Origin: Rhizophlyctis rosea
Lineage: Eukaryota; Chytridiomycota; Chytridiomycetes; Rhizophlyctidales; Rhizophlyctidaceae
Reading direction: 5' to 3'
Length of the DNA stretch: 64,000 nucleotides
Assembly: GCA_027596075.1 (NCBI GenBank)
Contig: JADGJC010000077.1
Location: forward strand, 62,001-126,000
The notes beneath the pieces are model-generated. The model did no database searches. It saw nothing but the letters and a program-made list of their open reading frames with translations, and was not told the DNA's origin. Positions 56,200 to 64,000 of the stretch are shown in pieces. Numbering within the stretch: position 1 is the stretch's first letter; every line of letters starts with the position of its first letter. A program made the position numbers and the translations under genes.

Positions 56200-57575
56200 G
56201 GTTGGATGTTCAAAAGGAATGGATGCTGAAGGTTAGAGGGAAAAAAATACGACTGCTCCGTATATCAGGTTTGCATATACGACGAAACAAACTATCAGAA
56301 GGTTAAACGCGAGCTCGAGGCCATACTCGGGTAGCAATTCTGAGACTTGTGCTTTTTCTGATAGCAAGTTTTTGGAGAAAGTTTTTGGTGAACTTTGAAC
56401 GCGAACGGGAAAAAATAAACTTTTTGACAGGTCTAAGGTTTTGTTGTCCCACCATACTTGTTTATCAATTTGACCATAAATGGAAAGAAGGAAACAAATG
56501 GGGAGTGATTGGAGTGTTTACAGTCACACAAACCCATCAGCCACGTTGGTGGCACAAAGGGGGAGATCGCGTGGCTTTTTGGTGGCGCCGGCCCGCACCA
56601 ATCAACGTGTGGGGTTGCTTGCCTAGGGAATTCAATGTTCATAACCTCCTGCTGCTTTGGTGGTGGTCACGGATTGCTGAACAGTGAGTAACGAACTTTG
56701 ACCATAAATGTGATGAGTTGAGCGGCATCCATTGCTCTTCTTTACACAACTGGCACTCAGACCAAATTGCATGCCATGTCAACTGGTAGGTACACTGCAT
56801 GGAGAGGGAGTCCAGGTTGAAGATCTCGGGCCCAATGCGTTGAGCATTGTCAACATGAGAAATGGCAGAAGGTACTTCTGTCGCCGATGATATGGGTCCA
56901 GTCTCGATGCTGCTACACCGTCCAAACTTGATTGGAAATAATTATCCTCCGTAGCGAGGGTGATACATGCTTGGTCGGCTGTGAAAAGAGCTGCTGTTGA
57001 TGTTCATGACGACTAATGGCGATACTGTTACTTCTTGAAGAAAATTGTCATTGAGAGTCAGATTACGACGGACAGAACAGACTTATGAGCCCTGCCCATC
57101 ATGGTGCCATAGCAAAAGCGACCCAACCAATGAAACTGTTCTTTATTGATATTGAAATTGCTATTTTCGGGCAGAGTAGGTCTCCGGACAGGCGTCGTCG
57201 CTCCGAGTCTCCGAAGTCCGGACGGAGGGGAACAAGGGCAACCCTCCGCAACCACAACACCACATGCTCCTATCGTGCGGGGGGCCAGAACACATCCGTG
57301 ACCTCCGTTTCCACGAAAAAGTGGACAGACATATGGAAGCTCGGAGGACAGGGGGGAGGGCAGCTGACGATTTCGACCTTCTCTTCCGAGCTTCTTCCCA
57401 TCAAACATTCATGTAATGAAACATGCGTCAAGAAGGTTCTGTTGAGTCCTGTCGCATATTTATCTAGGACATTTACCAATACCACCTATAAACAGCGTAA
57501 CACGGCCAAGTGGGAACTGGCTGTTGACAGCTGCCGTCGCCTACCCTTCCCCCACTACCCTCTCACACCACCACC
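56200..57575. other. Divergent promoter region, no gene seen
   Basis: About 1.4 kb between the secreted protein gene (-) and the acyltransferase gene (+). The frame 57085-57618 (+) overlaps the acyltransferase start and lacks motifs. No repeat or RNA gene recognised. Confidence 0.5.
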
Positions 57576-59195
57576 ATGTCCACCCCAACTCCCCGCAAAC
57601 CCACTCTATCCCCCCTAACCGGCGCCCGCGGCCTCGCAGCCCAAATCGTCGCCCTAGGCCACATAATCCGCTACTTCATGCCCACATACGCCGAAGTTCA
57701 ATCAGGCCGCTATCCCGCGCTCCTCTTCTCTGTCAACAACCTTACTGCTGTGTCGCTGTTTTTTGTTATATCGGGGTTTACGCTTGTTGTTGTGTATGAT
57801 CGGGATGTCAAGAGGGAGGCTGGTGGGGAGGTGGAGCGTGGGGAGGGAGAAGGGGATGATAATGGAAAAGGGAAAGCGGTGGGACCGTTAACATCATGGC
57901 CGGAACGAAAATCCTTCTTCATCAAACGTGTTGCGAGATTGGCGCCAGTTTACTACCTTGCGCTGTTGTTTGGGATTCCTAGTATGATTGTTTACATCCC
58001 CGTATGGGTAAGTTCACCATTACCAAATCCCCACCCCTCTCCCCTCATCTCCACTCCTCGCTAACTAAAACTATCTCAGGAATTCTACTTCATCCCCTCC
58101 ACACTCCTCATGCTCCAATCCCTCACATATTACGGCAACAGTTGGGTCGGACCGCTGTGGTCCGTTTCGGCTTTCATCCCGCAATACATCCTCTTTGTTT
58201 TCGTACTTCATCGTATGCGTACACACTCCAACCGTACACTCGTTGCTATTATACTGGGGTGTTTCGTCCTCTCCGCGGTGCTTGCAATCGTGTGGTGTAT
58301 ATTCTTGGGAGGTTTTGTCCTGTTTCTGCATTATTTTGGGATATTTAGATTACCGGTTTTTGTGACGGGAATGTGTTTTGGGTTTTTGGCGAAACGAGGC
58401 ATCGCGCCACCGCACCCGCATATATGGGTCGAACTCGGGTCCTTGATCCTCTTAGCCGACATCATAGCCGGCGGACTCCTCGGTTGGGCGTGGCAATACA
58501 ACTTCATCATGCAGTTCCTCCTAACCCCTATCCAAGGGTTTTGGGTACTGTGTCTGTCGCAGATTGAGCCGGGGAAGGGACCGACGTCTTGGATCCTGAC
58601 GACGAAAGCGGCAAAGTTTTTGGGAGACGTGTCGTATGCGTTTTATTGTTTGCATTGGCCGGTGTTGCAGTGGACTTGTTGGATGGTTGCCGGGAGTTTT
58701 TGGGGGGTTCCGATTTATTTCTTTAACGGGGACGGACAGGTACGTGAACTAATCACACACCCTCCTCGCTTGGTTTTACGTCACCATCTTTTACGTCCAT
58801 GATATATAATGTACTCAATCTCACGAACCTCCTTCCAACCTACCAGGCCGCGGGGGCGCGCGCCGGCCGCCCCGCCGCGCGGCGACGNNNNNNNNNNCTC
58901 CCCCCCCCCCCCCCCCCCCCCGCGCCAACAACAGTACCACTTCTTCACACCCTCTGCACTCCCGCTTCTTATCATCACCCCGCTCGCCGTAGCAACGGTT
59001 GCGCATAACGTGCTTGAGAAACCTGCTCGTCAGACGATTAGGAAGAAAGCGGATGTTCCGACACCACCGACGGAAGCGGGAGGGAGGGAAGAGAGTCAAC
59101 AGCCTGAGCTGGCTCAGGTTGTTGTGTCCCATGATGATGTGGGTGGGGTTAAACAGAGAGGTGTCGGGGAGGGGGAGAGGCAGGTGGAGGGGTGA
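57576..59195 (+). CDS. Acyltransferase-3 family membrane protein (OafA/YrhL-like)
   Basis: Multi-pass membrane O-acyltransferase. Start MSTPTPRKPTLSPLTGARGLAA; the family N-terminus G-x-R-G-x-A-A is followed by the key His in LGHIIRYF (about 57655-57680). Next is SVNNLTAVSLFFVISGFTLVV (residues 51-71) and RVARLAPVYYLAL. Intron at 58009-58079, then LQSLTYYGNSWVGPLWSVSAF (conserved N-x-x-x-x-P-L-W-S). Further TM helices run to FLGDVSYAFYCLHWPVLQW (58618-58675), with the late family His. After the donor at 58740 lies an intron holding a GC tract and a 10-N gap; the last exon (from about 58935) has one TM and a hydrophilic tail. Such enzymes acylate sugars or glycans at the cell surface; substrate unknown. 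The insert near 57820-57880 is Glu/Gly-rich. Confidence 0.88.
58849..58925. other. GC-only tract and 10-N assembly gap within an intron
   Basis: G/C-only sequence on the left, N bases at 58888-58897, and a long C run on the right. It lies inside the last intron of the acyltransferase gene, so it probably does not disturb the protein, though the true length is unknown. Confidence 0.85.
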
Positions 59196-61863
59196 AGGGG
59201 TGAAGACGGGTTGGGTTCATGTGTATATGAAGATTTCTACTATGTTATATATCGTTTCTCGATTGATACCCGCAATCTATAGATTGCTTCCCGAAAGCAA
59301 GTGATTGACATGCCGTAAACTGATGATCTTGTACTGGATTTGGCACCTCCCCGTTGTTCATCCCGAGGCATCGCCAGTGGCATGGCGAAAGAGGGGATGT
59401 GGGATAAGCCATGGGGCAGGGCAGTTTGGAAGCGTGTGGTTGGCAGATTTTGCATTCCTTGGTGAAAGATGGTGATTTGGGGATTTCAACAAATATAATG
59501 TTCTGAAGGTGGCATTGGGGAAATTCATATCGTTCTTTGTCTGTGGGCGCGCTTTTTCCGGGCCAGCATGAGGAAAGGAATGAAGGATGACAGTTACTGA
59601 TGGCGAGATATTGGGGGAGGGTGAGGAGTGGTGCAGGATAGTAGGACGGCGAAGTTGGATGGGCACGTCAGCGGGACAGTGGAAGATGGGGCAAGTTGTA
59701 ACCTACACGTCAAGATGTGCACTGAATTGAACCATTTTGCCAGGAGGGGAGTGGACATGCCAATTGAGAAGCAATGGTCGGAAAACGACCATCGAATTCG
59801 CAAGAAGTACATCGTCTTTAGGTGTCAAAAAGATAAATCAGTTGGGTGCAGAAACGCACTTGCAAGTTAGGAGCGATTAGGTACGGACATTCGACGATTT
59901 TATTTGTCAATTTGACATTTCGCTGAAGACGTTGAATCGATAAAGTCACCAGTGGCACAGATTGTGATGTTGACGTATTTAGTTGCACCGACATCGACTG
60001 CACGTTTAGAAGCTTTTGATAATCGTCCCGACCCTGTCCGATCTTGCGCATCCTGGCATGTTGAGCGTGCTGCAGTATATGACAGCGCCGACAATTTTCC
60101 GTCACGGCCGATAATCCATTTATGAGATAAACCAAATCGTAAGCAACAATCGGAAGTGAAATGCTGAAACGGGCCCAAGGTCAGTAAGATCGACCAATTT
60201 TGTTAGTTTAATATGACCAGCCACAAGGTCTGGCCTGGCGAGCCCTTGTTTCTGACGGATGCGGCGGTAGCCGATATTGGGGCTCTGAGTTGAGGACCAT
60301 GACGCACTATGGTTGGAGCACGGCACATATCGGCACGCTCTATGAAGCGCTCTGGTTGAGCTGTATGCAACCAGAGCGATATCTTTCGATGGGCGGTACG
60401 TTCTACACTGATGCTGACGGAAGGCCGACCGATGTTCTCAAGGGAATGGGCGCTGACGGTCAATGTGTTCTCAGAATGTATAGGACTTTTAGAAAGTACA
60501 GAGTTCCAGTGGAGAGACGGATGATTTGGATACGTTCCTCTTCTGCCTAATCAACTCAACTGAAGTTCCTTCAGAAAAGGTTGTCATCACTTTCCACCAC
60601 GGGACCATTTATCCACTTATCCATAAACTTGAACATCAAAGTGTGGTGTGGTTGAAGGCAATCGCCGGAATTGGAGTGGCGGAGGAAGCCAAGATGTTGT
60701 TCAAAAGCAACACATTGCACGACATGTGCCCAGCTGTCGGATATAGTACACACTTATGATATTATACTACATTGACCACATGCATCGCGTGGGATGTCGG
60801 ATCATTTGGTGGTGCATGCTTCGACAGAATTGGTCAAGAAGGGCCGAAAAAGAACTCCAAATTTCCATATTGAATGTGCTCCGAAGTCAGGTTGCACCAA
60901 GCCTCTCTGATCGCGGAAGGTGAACGGTCTGTTAGGGGAGCCAAATGTTACGCAAACGCCTGACGTGGGTAGAATCAGGAGAATGCGCGGAACGTTCTTG
61001 CCAGCAAGGTTCCATCTGGAAAGTTGCCGCTGCAGCTCCGAGTCATAGCACACCAAATCGGAAGACATTAGCGTCGTACAACGCCTGCAAGCCCGATTCG
61101 CTGTCCCCGAATTGTCAAATTTTCGGGACTGTTGGATATATAGTGAAGGAAAGCTGGTGACGGATCGGACAATGAACGTGATGAGACACCGATGCAGCCC
61201 AGGCGCAGCACTGAACAAGCGCGATGCATGCCTCACCGCATGGCGAACACTTGCCCCCACACGCTTTGCCTTTGCGACTGATGGCACCAACACTCTGCAG
61301 CTTGGTGCTTGAGGATGACGCAGACTTTGCTGCAATGTTCCACCTTTCCGGAAGTGGAGGAACATTCAACTCATGTGGGACTGTTGCATGCTTCTCCTGT
61401 TTTTGTGGAGGCAAATAGTCTGAATTTTGTGGGTTGATATTCCAGAGAAGCTTTGACAAACAATCCAATCCGTTGGTCATGCTGCCGGCTGGATTTTGAT
61501 GGGCAAAATGAGTTGAAGTAACGAAAACCAATGCCTCATAGGCTGGAAAATCCTCAAGTGGGTGCTTTTGTGCCTCGAACCTGGTTGAATGCGGCATACA
61601 CCAAGTGAGGCGATGCTGAGAATGACAGCGCCCTTCACCAAAAAGAAGGGGGGTTACCAAGAAATTCAGTCATTTTTGTGCGGCAGTTGTTGCTTTTCGG
61701 AAGCGCAGATATCTGTCTCGGAGTTCCCGTCTCCAAACCCCACATCCGCTTCTGCATTCGCTCATTGAAATATAAATACCCGGTGTGCCCCAGAAACGTT
61801 CAGTCATCCATTCAGTAAAGTGGTCGTCATCATACCTGTTCATACCAAGTTACTACAATCAAC
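59196..61863. other. Region of broken or unrecognised ORFs
   Basis: About 2.7 kb without a confident gene. Protein-like pieces: (+) MTHYGWSTAHIGTLYEALWL from 60299, and (+) LDTFLFCLINSTEVPSEKVV to a stop at 60757-60759 in another frame; (-) WIIGRDGKLSALSYTAARS near 60115-60060, ending at 59900; and (-) two overlapping frames at 60802-61365 and 61115-61660. Exon joining could not be worked out. They may be an intron-rich gene I cannot assemble or decayed genes. Confidence 0.4.
61771..61778 (+). promoter_or_regulatory. TATA box of the AA9 LPMO gene
   Basis: TATAAATA, 86 bp before the start codon at 61864; a strong core-promoter match, consistent with a highly expressed, inducible secreted enzyme. 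Confidence 0.6.
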
Positions 61864-63073
61864 ATGAAGTCTGCTATCCTTTCCGCTCTCCTTTGCGCTG
61901 CTGGTGCGGCTGCTCACGCCACCATCCAAGAGGTCACCATTGGGGGTCAACCGCAGGGCGCTCAAGTCGGCATCCGGTTCCCCAGTCAAAACAAAAGTGA
62001 GTGAATCAGGACATGTGGCCATCTCTCATGCTCAGGACTAATTGCTACACTTCAGACAACCCCGTCACCGATGTGAACTCCAGCTCCATGACTTGCAACC
62101 TTGGCACAAATAACTCTAAGAAGTTCACTGTTTCCGCTGGCAGCTCAATCACTCTCCGCTGGTGCCACAATCAATACACCGGCGGTAGCTGCACTGGCGA
62201 CGAGCCCGTCATTGCCGACTCCCACAAGGGTCCCCTTATGGCCTACATGGCTCCTGTTAGCGACGCCACCAGCTCCTCTGCCCCTACCTCTGGCTGGTTT
62301 AAGATATACGAAGATGGATTGTCTGGGGGTCGATGGGCTGTCGACAAGCTCATCTCAAACGGTGGTCTCTACACTGTCACTATCCCCTCTTGCCTTGCCC
62401 CTGGTGACTACCTTTTGCGCGGTGAACGTAAGTTGCTCAATAGGTGTGGATATTCCCCTGATACGGAATTATCAGCTGACAAAACGTAATTCCATATCCA
62501 GTTATTGCCCTCCACAACGCTTACAGCCAGGGCGGAGCTCAACTCTACAATGAGTGCGTCCAACTCACTGTCACTGGAGGTGGCTCCACCACATTCTCAG
62601 GCGTCAGCTTCCCCGGTGCCTACAAGGCCACCGACCCCGGAATCTTGATCAACATCTACCCCACCCCCTCCAGCTACACCATTCCCGGTCCTCGCCCTGT
62701 CTCCTGCTCCGGTGGCTCCACCGGCGGCAACACTGGTAAGTACCGCGTGCATGTTGAAAAGACCTTTTTGGTGAATGATGTAGTAACATCTGTGTGTAAA
62801 AGGCGGCAACCCGACCACCACCACCCGCACCACCTCCAGCACTGCTCCCCGCACCACCACTACCACCGTCTCCAGCGGTGGCGGTTCTGGCAACTGTGGT
62901 ATGTTCGGGTCGTTCAATGTCTGTCCATTGTGCGTCTCGCTGACAAACGATGTTTTCCTCCCCCAGCTGCTAAGTACGGCCAATGCGGTGGCCAAGGTTT
63001 CTCGGGTCCGACTTGCTGCCAGTCTGGTTCGACCTGCAAGGTCTCCAACCAGTACTACTCTCAATGCTTGTAA
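61864..63073 (+). CDS. AA9 lytic polysaccharide monooxygenase with CBM1
   Basis: Exons 61864-61996, 62056-62427, 62502-62735, 62803-62898, 62967-63073. Signal peptide [17 protein letters not shown] is followed directly by His ([11 protein letters not shown]): after cleavage this His is the N-terminal ligand of the copper histidine brace. The second His lies in [13 protein letters not shown], and further AA9 blocks are [57 protein letters not shown] and [18 protein letters not shown] Gly/Thr/Ser linker (exon 4) leads to a complete fungal CBM1: [16 protein letters not shown]...[12 protein letters not shown]. The enzyme oxidatively cuts cellulose chains outside the cell using copper and a reductant. 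TATA box 86 bp upstream. It marks the organism as a degrader of plant material. Confidence 0.96.
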
Positions 63074-63363
63074 ACATTCTTTGTACCTGCGAGCTTTAAT
63101 AAATAAGTCCCCACTGCGTTGATCGCAGACGAGGGTGCTCTTGACAATTTGACCCCAGCACCATTGAATTTCATCGCGCGCTTGAATTTCATCAATCTAC
63201 TGTTCCTACTTCGCATCCTTACGTGTTCAAGTATGCACAAGGATTGAGCATTCGATATGCTCTGGGCCTACATATATACAGGGCTACATATACAGTTCTA
63301 CACTTGCCACCCGCGATCTTCTATCTACTCTATTCCTAGGTTCGCCCATGGGATGCAGAAGCC
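63074..63363. other. Intergenic, convergent 3' ends
   Basis: 290 bp between the LPMO stop (+) and the minus-strand ORF stop. The sequence AATAAATAAG shortly after the stop (near 63100) resembles a polyadenylation signal. Confidence 0.4.
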
Positions 63364-63723
63364 CTATACCATCCAGATCCAGCCCATCGCGAATGCCAGT
63401 CCACCCCACAACAATTGACTGATAGTTCCGTCAACATGCAAAACCCTGGCTCGCCCAACGGGCGAAGTGGTACTGGGCACCTGAGTCATTGTTGCCGTAG
63501 CCGTCGCGGTATTGTGGGACGTTGCCCTGTGAAGAGGCTGACTATTCTGATTTGTACCATTGGATGAACCATTCCCACCCTCAATGCCACTAGCTCTACC
63601 ATCCGAAGTATTTCCCGTGCTTGCACCATCTTCACCACCAATGATCCTGCTTTCATTGGTTCCTGAACTACGTATTTCCTTCATCACATTCTTGGACTGT
63701 GCAACATAATCCTGTCCAATCAT
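63364..63723 (-). CDS. C-terminal part of a probable cell-surface protein
   Basis: 119 codons, rich in Gly, Asn, Ser and Thr (IEGGNGSSNGTNQNSQ, TATATATMTQ), ending with a hydrophobic tail LLWGGLAFAMGWIWMV that could be a GPI signal or TM anchor. No signal peptide, so it is probably the last exon of a gene extending to the right; a CAG occurs about 45 bp before the first ATG. Its design resembles the C-terminus of the secreted protein at 54961-56199, but the sequence is not clearly homologous. Confidence 0.4.
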   Translation of the reverse strand: MIGQDYVAQSKNVMKEIRSSGTNESRIIGGEDGASTGNTSDGRASGIEGGNGSSNGTNQNSQPLHRATSHNTATATATMTQVPSTTSPVGRARVLHVDGTISQLLWGGLAFAMGWIWMV

Positions 63724-63849
63724 CGGCTCCTCTGAGTTGTAAAAGTTGTTTACCTGCAGTTGTGTCCCACCTCATACAGCACCCATTTGGTGCTACCAAG
63801 AGCGCGTTGGAACTTGGCGGGTTTAGTCCGCGACGAACACTCGGTAACT

Positions 63850-63960
63850 GATCAGTTTACTAGGAGTCTAGGACCCTGGGGATTATTAGACGTGTTCAGA
63901 TATGGACCAAGTTTGGCCTAAAATCCTAGGCCCAACTTGGCCTGGCCTAGGAATCCGCTT
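63850..63960. repeat. Short CCTAGG/GGCCTA-rich repeats at the right edge
   Basis: Near-identical elements around TTGGCC and CCTAGG recur, including the inverted repeat GGCCTA-aaatcc-TAGGCC at about 63915-63932. It could be part of a dispersed element continuing past the window. Confidence 0.4.
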
Positions 63961-64000
63961 TGCGTCCACAAAGGCTGGGCTCAAGGCCACAATTTCAGGG

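Noticed and set aside
1..64000. CRISPR arrays, prophage, rRNA or a biosynthetic gene cluster
   Set aside because: No regularly spaced repeats, phage structural genes, rRNA signatures or PKS/NRPS domains seen; the phage-type lysozyme is an intron-containing eukaryotic gene.

Overview
The window is nuclear DNA of a zoosporic fungus, most likely a chytrid (Chytridiomycota). Almost every recognisable gene is cut by short spliceosomal introns (about 40-110 bp, GT...AG). Three genes of the motile axoneme (DNAAF1, DNAI7, DNAI3) sit beside fungal genes such as an AA9 lytic polysaccharide monooxygenase with a CBM1 module. There is no operon structure, rRNA, tRNA, CRISPR or intact transposon that I can support. 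Exon boundaries were read by eye and are predictions. Two 10-N gaps (46142-46151 and 58888-58897) lie next to poly-C tracts, so this looks like a scaffolded short-read draft.

Layout. 1-4620 (-): a secreted bacterial-type solute-binding domain joined to a multi-pass membrane domain, running off the left edge. 5606-7833 (+): DNAAF1. 8084-11275 (-): TTI2-like HEAT protein, head to head with 11531-14797 (+): DNAI7/CASC1. 15271-15842 (-): tiny HMG-box protein. 16458-18395 (+): MFSD10-type MFS carrier. 18728-22065 (-): Sec1/Munc18 protein. 22616-23896 (+): NAD(P)-dependent reductase. 24143-28135 (-): DNAI3/WDR63. 28533-29823 (+): MYND protein. 30122-32379 (-): GALK2-type galactokinase. 33197-35395 (+): unknown membrane protein. 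35.4-41 kb: gene-poor, with one intron-rich orphan gene.

From 41 to 64 kb the content turns towards secreted hydrolases and nitrogen use. 41078-42147 (-) and 43161-44177 (+) are divergent secreted peptidoglycan hydrolases sharing an SH3b module, one NlpC/P60 and one GH24 lysozyme. 44520-44798 (-) encodes a protein made of tryptophan heptads. 45895-50104 (-) is a chimeric nitrate reductase: molybdopterin, dimerisation and cytochrome b5 domains of eukaryotic nitrate reductase fused to the FAD/NAD(P)H/[2Fe-2S] reductase half of a NirB-type nitrite reductase. 51827-53065 (+) is a ubiquitin-like/RING protein with an in-frame stop. 54961-56199 (-) is a low-complexity secreted protein with a truncated relative at 53892-54175. 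57576-59195 (+) is an acyltransferase-3 membrane protein, and 61864-63073 (+) is the AA9-CBM1 LPMO.

Together: flagellar motor genes serve zoospore swimming, the solute-binding receptor could serve chemotaxis, and the secreted enzymes suggest a saprotroph that attacks cellulose and bacterial walls and may assimilate nitrate. The strongest candidates for something new are the nitrate reductase chimera, the divergent SH3b hydrolase pair and the tryptophan-heptad protein.
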